The translations under genes and the position numbers were made by a program. A stretch of 15,872 bases of DNA, taken from contig JASHRR010000779.1 in the NCBI GenBank assembly GCA_030037185.1, positions 1 through 15,872 on the forward strand, given 5' to 3'. The stretch is from Xanthobacteraceae bacterium (lineage in GTDB: Bacteria; Pseudomonadota; Alphaproteobacteria; Rhizobiales; Xanthobacteraceae). The notes under the pieces were generated by a model, which saw only the letters and a program-made list of their open reading frames with translations, did no database searches and was not told the DNA's origin. Below are positions 1 to 8,442 of the stretch, piece by piece. Within the stretch, counting starts at the first letter, position 1. Every line of letters starts with the position of its first letter.

Positions 1-58
1 GTCCGGTGACGGCCCGTGCCAGTGCTGCGGATGGAATTTCGATGTTGGACAGGTAAAC

Positions 59-175
59 CTCAAGCACCTCGAGGGTGCCTCGATCTAGGGCACCTCAAGC
101 CACCTTGCTCGAGCACCTCGACCTCGAGCGCTCGAGCATCGCCTCGAGTACGTCGCTCGAACACCTCGAGGGTGC
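59..175. repeat. Cluster of CTCGAG palindromes and CTCGA half-copies
   Basis: Six copies of the palindrome CTCGAG begin at 68, 108, 123, 131, 143 and 165. Further CTCGA copies begin at 79, 117 and 156, and CTCAAG variants at 59 and 94. The 14-mer CACCTCGAGGGTGC occurs twice, at 65-78 and 162-175, and can fold into a short hairpin (GCACC/GGTGC in the first copy). Spacing is irregular (6 to 15 bases), so this is neither a clean tandem repeat nor a CRISPR array. The short open frames across it look like frames of the repeat rather than genes. No gene was found in 1-286. Function is unknown; it could be a slippage product or a cluster of protein-binding sites. Confidence 0.7.
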
Positions 176-248
176 AGCGCAGATGACCTTAAAAATAAAC
201 AGGATGCCAGACCAGTGCCGTACGCGATCCCGCCGGGGCGGCGCGGCG

Positions 249-276
249 GCGTCCCAGGCCGAAAATCCTGGGACGC
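249..276 (-). terminator. Strong hairpin just downstream of the MscS-type gene
   Basis: GCGTCCCAGG (249-258) and CCTGGGACGC (267-276) form a perfect 10-bp stem around an 8-base loop. It lies about 10 bases after the stop codon of the minus-strand channel gene, where a terminator or a 3'-end stabilising hairpin is expected. On the minus strand the stem is followed by GC-rich sequence and not by a T-run, so classical intrinsic termination is uncertain. Confidence 0.45.
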
Positions 277-286
277 AATCCACCAC

Positions 287-856
287 CTAACCTTCAGATT
301 CAAACTGTTCAAACAAGGTCTTAGTCTCGTTGCCGCGCACTCTGAACATCTTTTGAAAGAAGAGATTGTTTGGAATCTGAATGACGGCGCCGCTGCTCTC
401 GCGGACGACTATGAACATCAGATTGGTGTCGATCACGCGTCCGCTCAGATTCTCGGGCAGCATCTCTATTGTGTCGCCGAGACGGAAGGGGCGCCAAAAG
501 GCAATAAAGAAGCTTGCCGTTATATTGCTGATCATCGTCCAGGTCGCCAGAAAACCAACCCCGACAATGGTCGCGACGCTAACCAGAACAGTCCAAAGTC
601 CACCGACGCTGACGCCCCAGATCTCCAGCACCAGCATTGCGGCAATAACCCACAACACACCGATCAGCAGGCGCGTCAAACTCAGCACCGTCTCGTAGGG
701 TAGGCGAAGCCGGCCCGCCAATTGCCGCAGCGACTCCTGCAGTGGCCGCTTCAGCAGATGACTGAGGGCAAAAGCACCGATCACTACGGCGATCGTCGCA
801 AGCACCGCGACCAGGCTGATATGCTGTCGATCCAACCAGGCGGCAAAGTCATTCAT
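287..856 (-). CDS. Short MscS-family mechanosensitive channel protein
   Basis: This 189-residue protein is a small-conductance mechanosensitive channel homologue of the inner membrane. Such channels release solutes when membrane tension rises on hypo-osmotic shock. Hydrophobic segments lie at about 13-34, 57-80 and 86-120. The third runs into the typical MscS junction (SNITASFFIAFWRPFRLGD, about 110-128), then a beta domain ending in IPNNLFFQKM (161-170), which matches the family's IPN-S/N-LF motif. The family's usual C-terminal alpha/beta vestibule domain is missing: the protein stops about 20 residues after that motif, whereas E. coli MscS has 286 residues. The ATG at 856 was chosen because the protein begins just ahead of the first membrane helix; the GTG or TTG-type start eight codons upstream adds nothing recognisable. 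The fold family is clear, but whether it gates on its own is not. Confidence 0.85.
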   Translation of the reverse strand: MNDFAAWLDRQHISLVAVLATIAVVIGAFALSHLLKRPLQESLRQLAGRLRLPYETVLSLTRLLIGVLWVIAAMLVLEIWGVSVGGLWTVLVSVATIVGVGFLATWTMISNITASFFIAFWRPFRLGDTIEMLPENLSGRVIDTNLMFIVVRESSGAVIQIPNNLFFQKMFRVRGNETKTLFEQFESEG

Positions 857-955
857 CGGAGCGGCTCCAGGGCTGCACAAATATCAATGCGGTCGTTGCA
901 TGAGGGGTCGCTGATCACACTTGCGTCGGGATCGTCAACAGCGCCACCATCGAGG

Positions 956-1333
956 TCACCTGCCTGGCAATCCATCTGTCGATCTCAGCGGGTGACCCAC
1001 CGTGACGCCGAACTCGGCCGCGTTGGTCTCACCCCAGCTGTACAGTTCTGTCAGCACGCGCGCCAGCGACTTGGCCCGTGCCGCCAGGGCATAGGTCTCC
1101 GGCTTGTCGCCGCTCGCGGATTTGCGGTGCTCGATCAGCCCTGCCTCGGCCAGCTCGTGCAAGCGCTGCGACAGCACCTTGTCGCTCAGGTTCGGCATGA
1201 ACTTGCGCAACTCGGCGTAGCGGAGCGGACCGAGCGACAGGTAGCATAAGATCACCGTTTTCCATTTTCCGCCGAGCACTTGCAGCGTGAATTCGGTGGG
1301 ACAATTGAAGCTCTTGGCGAGTCTGTTAGCCAT
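956..1333 (-). CDS. HxlR-family transcriptional regulator
   Basis: This 125-residue protein is a MarR-like winged-helix DNA-binding regulator of the HxlR type, which normally acts as a dimer. The signature LQVLGGKWKTVILCYL near the N-terminus is followed by the recognition region LRYAELRKFMPNLSDKVLSQ and the wing LAEAGLIEHR. Cys11, just before the helix-turn-helix, sits where several HxlR regulators carry a redox- or electrophile-sensing cysteine; sensing here is inference only. The gene is divergent from the molybdenum hydroxylase gene at 1530 with 196 bases between them, which suggests that it controls that module and itself. It is the normal length for the family. The downstream channel gene lies 100 bases away on the same strand and may or may not be cotranscribed. 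Confidence 0.9.
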   Translation of the reverse strand: MANRLAKSFNCPTEFTLQVLGGKWKTVILCYLSLGPLRYAELRKFMPNLSDKVLSQRLHELAEAGLIEHRKSASGDKPETYALAARAKSLARVLTELYSWGETNAAEFGVTVGHPLRSTDGLPGR

Positions 1334-1529
1334 TGGGCATCGCTTCCTTCCGTCGTGCGCTCCGTTATCGTGGTCAAACGATTTTTCACAGGCCGAGGGT
1401 CGACTAACTAACTGGTGCGTTGAATGTGCGCGATGGTCCGTTGATAGCTTGTTGCCAGCCCGACATTCGGGTGTCTTTCGTCGCCTTAAACCACAGCCTT
1501 AAACACGACCGCCAGCCCGAGGACAACAC
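1334..1529. promoter_or_regulatory. Divergent intergenic region between hxlR-type gene and Mo hydroxylase
   Basis: These 196 bases must hold the promoters of both divergent genes. The short direct repeat ACTAACTAACT (1403-1413) stands out from the GC-rich surroundings and is a candidate regulator site, although no matching second half-site was found. GAGGAC at 1519-1524 is a plausible ribosome-binding site for the GTG start at 1530. No convincing -35/-10 pair was found by eye. Confidence 0.3.
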
Positions 1530-3704
1530 GTGAACACTTTAAAGTCACCTGATCGATCCGTCCGCCTCACGCGCCGCGGCGTTCTTGGCGGCGGCGCTCT
1601 GGTGTTGTCCGCAGCGATAATCCCAGGTGGCGGATACCCGGCGGCGAACCGGACCGCCAGCCTGACGGCTTGGGTGCGTGTCGGTCGAGACGGTGCGCTC
1701 ACAATCATCGCTTCCCAATCCGAGATGGGACAGGGGATTACGACTACCTTGGCGGCCGCGATAGCCGATGAACTCGATCTATCCCTGGAAAAAGTCGCGA
1801 TCACGTTCGCGCCGTTTGCGCCGGCCTATCGCGACCCGGTCTACAACTGGATGTTCACCGGCAACAGCCAGAGCACCTCATCGTTCCATCAGTTGATGCG
1901 CCAGATGGGTGCGGCGGCGCGAGAAATGCTGGTCTCTGCGGCGTCAGCGCGGTGGGGAATCCCTGTCGACGGCGTCAGTGTGCGCAACGGCAAGATTGTG
2001 CATCCTGATGGCCGCCGGACCTTGAGCTATGGCGCGGTCGCGGCCGATGCTGCAAAGCTGCCGGTGCCAACCAGCCCGAAGCTCCGCGCCGATCCGCCTT
2101 CGGCGGGGCGCGCGCAGCGACGTTGGGATATCCCAGCCAAGGTCGACGGCAGCGCCGAATTCGGCATCGACGTGAAACTGCCAGGGATGCTGCTGGCAGC
2201 CATCCGCCGCGCGCCGCGGCTTGGCTCGAAGCTCGAAAATTACGACGCAGAATCGATCAAATCCCGGCCCGGCGTTATTGCGGTGCTGGAAATTCCCGAC
2301 GGTTTGATTGCCGTCGCCAAGACCTACTGGCAGGCGAAACGGGCGCTTGAAAGCTCGAGCCTCGTATGGTCGGCCAGCGGCAGCGAGTTCACCAGCGCTA
2401 CCGCATTCGATGAGGTGTACGCGCACCGGCTGTCATCCGGTCCATTTTTCACACATCTGGAGCGGGGTAACGCGTCGTCCGGGGTTGACGGTGCCACCAA
2501 ACTGGAAGCGACCTATCAACTGCCATTCGAGGCGCACGCCACCATGGAGCCGATGAACTGCACGGCCCGTGTTGCGGACGGCCGGTGCGAGATATGGGCG
2601 CCGACGCAAGGAATGGAGTTGGCTCAGGCGGTGGCGGCGCAGGTCACGGGACTGCCGCCGGAGCGGATTACTGTTCACCGCACGTTGCTTGGGGGCGGGT
2701 TCGGGAGAAGACTTCTCGCTGATTTCGTCAAGCAGACGCTGCTCGCCGCAATAGCGGTCAAGCAACCGGTGAAACTGATCTGGTCGCGCGAGGAAGATAT
2801 TACGCACGACTTCTACCGTCCCGCGGTGGTGCACAGGATCGCCGGCGCGCTTGACTCCTCCGGATCGCCTGTGCGGCTCTCCCACCGCGTCATCTCGCCC
2901 TCGCAAATGCTCTATATTTTCCCACGCAGTATGCTCGGGGAAATCAAGGATTGGACCGAACCGGTCGCGCCTCCCGAGAAATTCGACACCATGGCGGTTG
3001 AAGGAATTATCGAGCATCCTTACGACATCCCCAATCAGCTGGTCGAACAGCACCGTCTCGAACTCGACATTCCGACCTCGGTTTGGCGCACTACCGGCCA
3101 TGGCCCGAATAATTTCGTTCTCGAATGCTTTGTGGACGAACTGGCGGGAGCTGCCAAGCGCGACCCTGTCGCGTACCGGCGATCGATGCTGAAATCGGAC
3201 ACGCGGGCGCTCAATGTCCTCAATCTGGTGGCGGAGAAGGGCGGCTGGGATCGGGCATTTCCTGCCGGAGTTGCGCGCGGCGTGGCGCTGGCCAAGGCGT
3301 TCGGCGGCTACGTCGCGGCGATCGCGGAGGTCTCGGTTGGAGACAGCAGGCTCAGCGTAGGTCGGCTGACAATGGCTGTGGACTGCGGGCGAGTCGTCGA
3401 TCCCGGTATCGCTGCATCGAATATCGAAGGCGGCGCGATCTGGGGCCTGTCGGCAATGCAGACCGAAATAACCTTTGAGCGCGGGCGGCCGGTGCAATCG
3501 AACTTCGATACGTTCGAGCCTGTGCACCTTTGGCAGACGCCCTCGATCGAGGTCCACTTCGTCCCGAGCGAGGACAAACCGGGCGGTACGGGAGAACTCG
3601 GGCCGGTGCCGGTTCCGGCCGCAGTCTGCAATGCGGTTTATGCGGCGACAGGACAAAGGATCCGCGCGCTCCCTATCACGCGCGGTGGTCTTTCATTTGC
3701 ATGA
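1530..3704 (+). CDS. Tat-exported molybdopterin-binding subunit of a xanthine dehydrogenase/isoquinoline 1-oxidoreductase-type hydroxylase
   Basis: This 724-residue protein is the large catalytic subunit of a molybdenum hydroxylase, closest in architecture to the IorB-like branch that includes isoquinoline 1-oxidoreductase and periplasmic aldehyde dehydrogenases. These enzymes insert water-derived oxygen into N-heterocycles or oxidise aldehydes. Residues 14-19 (TRRGVLG) followed by a hydrophobic stretch form a Tat signal, so the folded, cofactor-loaded enzyme should act in the periplasm. Early family motifs include [20 protein letters not shown]. The molybdopterin-binding motif GGGFGRR begins near residue 388. 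The C-terminal [13 protein letters not shown] holds Glu689, the likely catalytic base. The GTG start at 1530 has a GAGGAC ribosome-binding site. The next gene, 7 bases on, encodes the partner iron-sulfur subunit. The substrate cannot be assigned from sequence alone. Confidence 0.88.
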   Translation: MNTLKSPDRSVRLTRRGVLGGGALVLSAAIIPGGGYPAANRTASLTAWVRVGRDGALTIIASQSEMGQGITTTLAAAIADELDLSLEKVAITFAPFAPAYRDPVYNWMFTGNSQSTSSFHQLMRQMGAAAREMLVSAASARWGIPVDGVSVRNGKIVHPDGRRTLSYGAVAADAAKLPVPTSPKLRADPPSAGRAQRRWDIPAKVDGSAEFGIDVKLPGMLLAAIRRAPRLGSKLENYDAESIKSRPGVIAVLEIPDGLIAVAKTYWQAKRALESSSLVWSASGSEFTSATAFDEVYAHRLSSGPFFTHLERGNASSGVDGATKLEATYQLPFEAHATMEPMNCTARVADGRCEIWAPTQGMELAQAVAAQVTGLPPERITVHRTLLGGGFGRRLLADFVKQTLLAAIAVKQPVKLIWSREEDITHDFYRPAVVHRIAGALDSSGSPVRLSHRVISPSQMLYIFPRSMLGEIKDWTEPVAPPEKFDTMAVEGIIEHPYDIPNQLVEQHRLELDIPTSVWRTTGHGPNNFVLECFVDELAGAAKRDPVAYRRSMLKSDTRALNVLNLVAEKGGWDRAFPAGVARGVALAKAFGGYVAAIAEVSVGDSRLSVGRLTMAVDCGRVVDPGIAASNIEGGAIWGLSAMQTEITFERGRPVQSNFDTFEPVHLWQTPSIEVHFVPSEDKPGGTGELGPVPVPAAVCNAVYAATGQRIRALPITRGGLSFA

Positions 3705-3711
3705 GGCGGCG

Positions 3712-4161
3712 ATGATCACACTCAACGTCAATGGGCGTACGGCGACGGTTGAAGCCGACGCCGACACGCCGCTGCTGTGGGTGTTGCGGGAACAACTTGG
3801 GTTAACCGGCACCAAATATGGCTGCGGCATCGCGGCCTGCGGGGCCTGTACGGTTCACGTGGATGGGCGCGCGGTTCGTTCCTGCTCATTCCCGCTGAGC
3901 GAGGCAAAGGACCGTAAGATCACCACGATTGAAGGGCTATCGCATAATCGTTCGCATCCGGTGCAGAGGGCCTGGATCGTGGAGCAGGTGCCGCAATGCG
4001 GCTACTGTCAGAGCGGCATGATCATGGCGGTGGCAGCCCTGCTCGCCGAGGAGCCGCGCCCGAGCGACGCCGATATTGATGCTGCAATCACCAACATCTG
4101 CCGGTGCGGCACCTACCAGCGCGTCCGCAAGGCGATCCATGTTGCGGCAGCCTCTCGTTAA
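3712..4161 (+). CDS. [2Fe-2S] subunit of the molybdenum hydroxylase
   Basis: This 149-residue protein is the small electron-transfer subunit (IorA/CoxS type) that carries two [2Fe-2S] clusters. The N-terminal plant-ferredoxin-like domain binds one cluster through Cys38, Cys43, Cys46 and Cys58 (motif [15 protein letters not shown]). The C-terminal helical domain binds the second through Cys96 and Cys99 (QCGYCQSGM) and Cys130 and Cys132 ([10 protein letters not shown]). All eight ligands are present and the length is normal. It has no signal peptide and presumably travels through the Tat pathway bound to its partner. The ATG at 3712 lies 7 bases after the stop of the large subunit and is preceded by GAGGCGG, which suggests tight translational coupling. 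The open frame extends further upstream inside the previous gene, but that part resembles nothing. The order here (large subunit first) is the reverse of the classical iorA-iorB order. Confidence 0.93.
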   Translation: MITLNVNGRTATVEADADTPLLWVLREQLGLTGTKYGCGIAACGACTVHVDGRAVRSCSFPLSEAKDRKITTIEGLSHNRSHPVQRAWIVEQVPQCGYCQSGMIMAVAALLAEEPRPSDADIDAAITNICRCGTYQRVRKAIHVAAASR

Positions 4162-4226
4162 CGGCTCGCTCCGCGCTACCTCGCCTTATGCGGGCAAGGT
4201 CGATTGGATTGGCGGCAGAGGCTCCT

Positions 4227-4344
4227 CCTCTCCCGGCTTGCGGGGAAGGGTCGGGGTGCGACTGGGAGCTTGTGGAGAGGCCCCCCATCCGGAATTTGTG
4301 CGAAAGGCGCACAAATTCCGACCGCTCCCCGCAAGCGGGAGAGG
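4227..4344. repeat. Intergenic palindromic (REP-like) element
   Basis: This is a nested inverted repeat. The outer arms are CCTCTCCCGGCTTGCGGGG (4227-4245) and its near-complement in CTCCCCGCAAGCGGGAGAGG (4325-4344), with one unpaired base. The inner arms CGGAATTTGTGCG (4290-4302) and CGCACAAATTCCG (4308-4320) are a perfect 13-bp stem with a 5-base loop. The motif of CTCCCCGC, CTTGCGGGG and GGAATTTG is familiar from dispersed intergenic repeats in Bradyrhizobium-type genomes. It lies between the iron-sulfur subunit and the cytochrome gene. The RNA would fold strongly and could stabilise or separate upstream and downstream messages, but no T-run follows, so it is not called a terminator. Confidence 0.8.
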
Positions 4345-4399
4345 TAAGGGGCACAAAAAATGGCGCTGCCCCGCGCTAGCCGGCAATCGGGAGTAACAA

Positions 4400-5017
4400 A
4401 TGAGCGAAGGCAGGCGAGTGATCGTCCGATGGCGGGTGGGAATTGCGGCGACCGTCGCCGTCGTCATTGCAACCGGCGCGGTGATGTTCAGCCGAAACTT
4501 CATTCAGACCGCCGCTGCACAAAATCGGCTGCAGGAGGGAACCGAGACATTCGGCCAAATGGCGACCGTCCTTCAACATCCGCGCTGCATGAACTGTCAC
4601 CCGCGCACGGACTTCCCGCGCCAGGGAGACGACCGGCACCGCCACACGATGAACGTGATGCGTGGACCTGCGGATCGCGGGGCGCCGGGCCTTCATTGTT
4701 CAGCGTGTCACCGATCGACCAATCAGACCGCGTCGGGCGTGCCCGGGGCGCCGGACTGGCATCTCGCCCCGTTGCGCATGGCGTGGGATGGTCTGTCGGC
4801 CGGCGAACTCTGCCGCGCTCTGCTCGATCCTGCCCGAGGCGGCATGAGGCCTGATCAATTCATCCCGCATTTCCAAACCGGGCTGGTGCGGTGGGCATGG
4901 TCGCCGGGCGCGGGTGCGCACGGCGAGCGGCGCGATGTGCCGCCAATTAGCTACGAAAAGTTCATGACGCTCACCCGCGAATGGATTGACCATGGAACGC
5001 CCTGCGCCAATTCCTGA
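4400..5017 (+). CDS. Membrane-anchored di-heme c-type cytochrome of the Mo hydroxylase module
   Basis: This 205-residue protein has a basic N-terminus and a hydrophobic segment (about 12-30) that acts as an uncleaved anchor or signal peptide. Two CXXCH heme c attachment sites follow: CMNCH (Cys63, Cys66, His67) and CSACH (Cys100, Cys103, His104). It is therefore expected to carry two covalent hemes in the periplasm. Proteins of this kind are often annotated as a subunit of isoquinoline 1-oxidoreductase, and position after the molybdopterin and [2Fe-2S] genes supports a role as electron acceptor feeding the respiratory chain. The ATG at 4400 is preceded by GGGAG (4389-4393). The 238-base gap to the previous gene is filled largely by a palindromic repeat, so cotranscription is likely but not certain. 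The gene is convergent with dnaE2, with 128 bases between the two stops and no clear terminator seen there. Confidence 0.85.
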   Translation: MSEGRRVIVRWRVGIAATVAVVIATGAVMFSRNFIQTAAAQNRLQEGTETFGQMATVLQHPRCMNCHPRTDFPRQGDDRHRHTMNVMRGPADRGAPGLHCSACHRSTNQTASGVPGAPDWHLAPLRMAWDGLSAGELCRALLDPARGGMRPDQFIPHFQTGLVRWAWSPGAGAHGERRDVPPISYEKFMTLTREWIDHGTPCANS

Positions 5018-5145
5018 GTGCACGGCAATCGCAGGTGCGAAAGAAGGTAACCAGAATGTCTCCGAGAGTGCAGTGCCCGCCCCCCTCGTCCCTAAGGGTT
5101 TGAGAAATCTTTGCTGTGCACGAGCAACCGAAGCAAACATCGGCC

Positions 5146-8100
5146 TCAGCAAAAATTCCGCGCCTTCGGCCTGATCTGATCGATGTGACCGTAAGGATCG
5201 AGGACATTGCGCGGCTTTAAGCCCTTCGGCACGCTTCTCGGATCGGGGGCGGGGCTCCCGTGGCGGAGTTCGTCACCGCGCCCATGCGGCAGCGGGAATG
5301 CGGAGTCCCGATCGCCAATGCTTGCCAGCTCGGATGACAGATCCGTCAATCGCTGAGCGACAAGATGGACGACCTCGCCCACGCGTTGGATGCGGCCGTA
5401 CGCCGCCATCATGGCGGCCGAGAGAATAACCCGCCGCTGCTTCTCAAAAATGGCCGGCCAGACAACGAGATTGGCGATGCCGCTCTCATCCTCGAGGGTG
5501 ATGAACATCACGCCCTTGGCGGAACCGGGCATTTGACGCACCAGTACGATTCCGGCAGCCTCCGCCCACCGGCCATTGTGCGACTGCATCGCCTCCTGAC
5601 AGGTGATGATGCGCCGGCGGCGCAGGTCTTGGCGCAGGAAGGCGACAGGGTGATTGCGCAGCGTCAGCCCGGTATGGCTGTAATCCTGGACAACCTCGCT
5701 ACCGGCTGTCATCGCCTTTAATTCAACGATCGGCTCGTCGATTTCGGGTACGGTTTCCCGGTCGCGGGCAGAGGCCGCTTCGAACAACGGCAATGGCTCG
5801 TCGCGCAGCGCCTTGATGGCCCACAGCGCCTCGCGTCTTGCTAGTTTCAGTGCGGGTTTGAAGGCATCGGCCTCGGCGATCCGCACCACAGAAGCGGCTG
5901 AGACGCCAGCACGGCGCCATAGATCGTAGACCGAGACGAACGGGCGATCCGCCCGTGCGCTGACGACCGCGTCGGCATCGGTTTTGGCAAGGCCCTTGAC
6001 CATACGCAGGCCAAGCCGAACCGCGAAGACCCCCTCCCTACTCTGCTCCCTCGCCAACCCGCCTCCGCAGGCGTTCGGTTCAAGCGTGCAGTCCCATTGG
6101 GACGTGTTGATGCAAACCGGGCGAATCTCGATGCCATGGGTGCGTGCGTCACGGACGATCTGGGCCGGCGCATAAAAGCCCATCGGCTGGGAGTTAAGCA
6201 GCGCGGCGCAGAAGACATCCGGGTGCCGGCACTTCATCCATGACGAGGCATAGGCGATCAGCGCGAAGGAGGCGGCATGACTTTCAGGAAATCCGTAACT
6301 GCCGAAACCTTCGAGCTGCCTGAAGGTCTTCTCGGCAAAATCCCGCTCGTAGCCGTTCGCTATCATGCCGGCGACCAGCTTCTCACCGAATTTGGAGACG
6401 CCGCCCGTATGCTTGAAAGTTGCCATGGCGCGGCGGAGCTGGTCTGCCTCTCCGGGGGTGAAGCCTGCACATTCGATCGCGACGCGCATGGCTTGTTCCT
6501 GGAACAGAGGCACCCCCAGCGTCTTGCCGAGCACGCGCTCAAGCTCCGGCTTGGGATAGGCGACGTCCTCCTTGCCCTCTCTGCGCCTCAAATAAGGATG
6601 GACCATGTCGCCCTGGATCGGGCCAGGCCGCACGATCGCGACCTCGATGACAAGATCATAGAACGTGCGCGGCTTGATACGCGGCAGCATCGACATCTGG
6701 GCCCGGCTTTCGATCTGGAAAACCCCGAGCGTATCGGCCTTGCGGATCATCGCAAAAGTGCACTCATCATTGGCCGGGATGGATGCAAGGTCGTGGGTGA
6801 TCCCCTTGTGCTCGGCGAGGAGATCGAAGCCGCGCTTCATGCAACTCAACATCCCCAAGGCCAGGCAGTCGACCTTCATGAATCTCAGAACGTCGATGTC
6901 GTCTTTATCCCATTCGATGACCTGCCGATCCGGCATGGCGGCCGGCTCGATCGGGACCAGCTCGTCGAGGCGATCGCGCGTCAGCACGAAGCCGCCAGGG
7001 TGTTGAGACAGATGGCGCGGCACGCCGACAAGATCGCGCGCAAGTTCGAGAGCAAGTCGCAGCCGCCGGACGTCGAGATTGAGATTGAGGTCCCGGGCAT
7101 ATTTCTCGTCGACGTCTCCGGACCAGCCCCAAATTTGCGAGGACAGCATCTTGATAAGGTCAAGAGGCAGGCCCAGGGCTTTGCCGACATCGCGGATCGC
7201 GCCCTTGGCGCGGTAGCAGATGACAGTCGAACACAGCGCGGCGTGATCGCGGCCATAGGTGTCAAAGACCCACTGCATAACGATCTCGCGCCGTTCATGC
7301 TCGAAATCGACGTCGATATCGGGTGGCTCGCGGCGCTCCTGCGAGACGAACCGCTCGAAAAGCAGGTCGTTGCGGTCAGGATCGATGGAGGTGACGCCGA
7401 GAACATAGCACACCGCAGAATTGGCTGCCGAGCCGCGGCCCTGGCAGAGAATCCCTTGGCTCCGGGCAAAGCAGACAATGGAGTTGACCGTCAGAAAGTA
7501 GGGCGCATATCCCAGCTTTTCGATGAGCTGCAGTTCATGCTTGAGGTTCGCCGCCACTTTATCCGGCACCCCACCGGGATAGCGCTTGGCCGCGCCTTCC
7601 CAGGTGAGCATCTCTAGGGCCTGCTGCGGCGTCATGCCGGGGATTATCGCCTCATGCGGATATTGGTAGGCCAGTTCGTTTAATGAGAAACGGCAGCGTT
7701 GCGTGATCTCGATTGTACGGGCCAGCGCTTTGGGATAGCGGCCAAACAGGCGCGCCATCTCGCCCGGCGATTTGAGGTAGCGATCCGCATGCCGCTCGCG
7801 TCGAAAGCCAAGCTCGTCGATCGTGATACTGTGGCGGATGCAGGTGACGACGTCCTGGAGGATGCGGCGGCCAGGAACGTGGAACAGCACGTCATTGGTA
7901 ACGACCGTCGGCACGCCCGTCTTTTCCGCCAGCATCGACAGCTCATAGAGCCGAAGCGCATCGTTCGGCCGGCGCCGCAGCGTCAGCGCCATGTAGGCGC
8001 GGTCGCCGAAACTCTCTCGCAGCCGGCGCAGGTCGATCGCGCAGGTCTCGTCGGCCTCCTCGGGCACCAGAACCGCAATCAGACCCTCGCTAAAGGCGAC

Positions 8101-8442
8101 GAGGTCGGACCAATCGAGCCGGCATTTCGCTTTGCCGCCCCGTCTTTTGCCCAGCGACAGGAGGCGGCAAAGGTGCCCATAGGCGGCACGATCCGTCGGA
8201 TAGACGAGGACCGATGGACCATCGTTAAGATCGAGGCGGCACCCCACGATCAGCCGTACACCGGTAGTGTGGGCGGCCTCGTGAGCGCGGACAATGCCGG
8301 CCAGAGAATTGCGGTCGACGATCGCAAGCGCTTGGATGCCGAGCTGTGCCGCCTGAGCGAACAGCTCCTCGCACGAACTGGCGCCTCGCAAGAACGAGAA
8401 ATGCGAGGTGCACTGCAATTCGACGTAACGGACGCCGGTCAT
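5146..8442 (-). CDS. dnaE2: DnaE2, error-prone DNA polymerase III alpha-type subunit
   Basis: This 1098-residue C-family polymerase is the catalytic member of the SOS mutasome that copies past DNA lesions together with ImuB and ImuA. An N-terminal PHP domain (about 1-210, starting [20 protein letters not shown]) is followed by the palm motif GRGSAANS (about 335-342). The catalytic segment PPDIDVDF (373-380) keeps the aspartates Asp377 and Asp379. A fingers/thumb region with [18 protein letters not shown] comes next, then a C-terminal OB-fold (around [21 protein letters not shown]) and the family-typical end KARNF. No frameshift or missing key residue was seen, and the length is typical. The ATG overlaps the imuB stop by 4 bases (ATGA at 8439-8442), so translation is coupled. 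SOS control should come from the LexA box at 10280-10294 through the whole operon. Confidence 0.97.
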   Translation of the reverse strand: MTGVRYVELQCTSHFSFLRGASSCEELFAQAAQLGIQALAIVDRNSLAGIVRAHEAAHTTGVRLIVGCRLDLNDGPSVLVYPTDRAAYGHLCRLLSLGKRRGGKAKCRLDWSDLVAFSEGLIAVLVPEEADETCAIDLRRLRESFGDRAYMALTLRRRPNDALRLYELSMLAEKTGVPTVVTNDVLFHVPGRRILQDVVTCIRHSITIDELGFRRERHADRYLKSPGEMARLFGRYPKALARTIEITQRCRFSLNELAYQYPHEAIIPGMTPQQALEMLTWEGAAKRYPGGVPDKVAANLKHELQLIEKLGYAPYFLTVNSIVCFARSQGILCQGRGSAANSAVCYVLGVTSIDPDRNDLLFERFVSQERREPPDIDVDFEHERREIVMQWVFDTYGRDHAALCSTVICYRAKGAIRDVGKALGLPLDLIKMLSSQIWGWSGDVDEKYARDLNLNLDVRRLRLALELARDLVGVPRHLSQHPGGFVLTRDRLDELVPIEPAAMPDRQVIEWDKDDIDVLRFMKVDCLALGMLSCMKRGFDLLAEHKGITHDLASIPANDECTFAMIRKADTLGVFQIESRAQMSMLPRIKPRTFYDLVIEVAIVRPGPIQGDMVHPYLRRREGKEDVAYPKPELERVLGKTLGVPLFQEQAMRVAIECAGFTPGEADQLRRAMATFKHTGGVSKFGEKLVAGMIANGYERDFAEKTFRQLEGFGSYGFPESHAASFALIAYASSWMKCRHPDVFCAALLNSQPMGFYAPAQIVRDARTHGIEIRPVCINTSQWDCTLEPNACGGGLAREQSREGVFAVRLGLRMVKGLAKTDADAVVSARADRPFVSVYDLWRRAGVSAASVVRIAEADAFKPALKLARREALWAIKALRDEPLPLFEAASARDRETVPEIDEPIVELKAMTAGSEVVQDYSHTGLTLRNHPVAFLRQDLRRRRIITCQEAMQSHNGRWAEAAGIVLVRQMPGSAKGVMFITLEDESGIANLVVWPAIFEKQRRVILSAAMMAAYGRIQRVGEVVHLVAQRLTDLSSELASIGDRDSAFPLPHGRGDELRHGSPAPDPRSVPKGLKPRNVLDPYGHIDQIRPKARNFC

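Noticed and set aside
59..175. CTCGAG cluster as a CRISPR array
   Set aside because: The repeats are 5-6 bases with irregular spacing and no spacers of constant length.
215..1249. Plus-strand open frames of 162 and 175 codons
   Set aside because: They are antisense to the MscS-type and HxlR-type genes, both of which have recognisable domains.
2433..3656. 407-codon minus-strand open frame
   Set aside because: It is antisense to the molybdopterin subunit, which has clear family motifs throughout.
4227..4344. Palindromic element as an intrinsic terminator
   Set aside because: No T-run follows either stem on the plus strand, and a functionally linked gene follows on the same strand.
5018..5145. 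Terminator between the convergent cytochrome and dnaE2 genes
   Set aside because: Only a very short stem (CCGA/TCGG) was found, without a T-run.
6277..7617. 446-codon plus-strand open frame
   Set aside because: It is antisense to dnaE2, whose frame carries all the family motifs; the plus-strand protein resembles nothing and is a GC-rich shadow.
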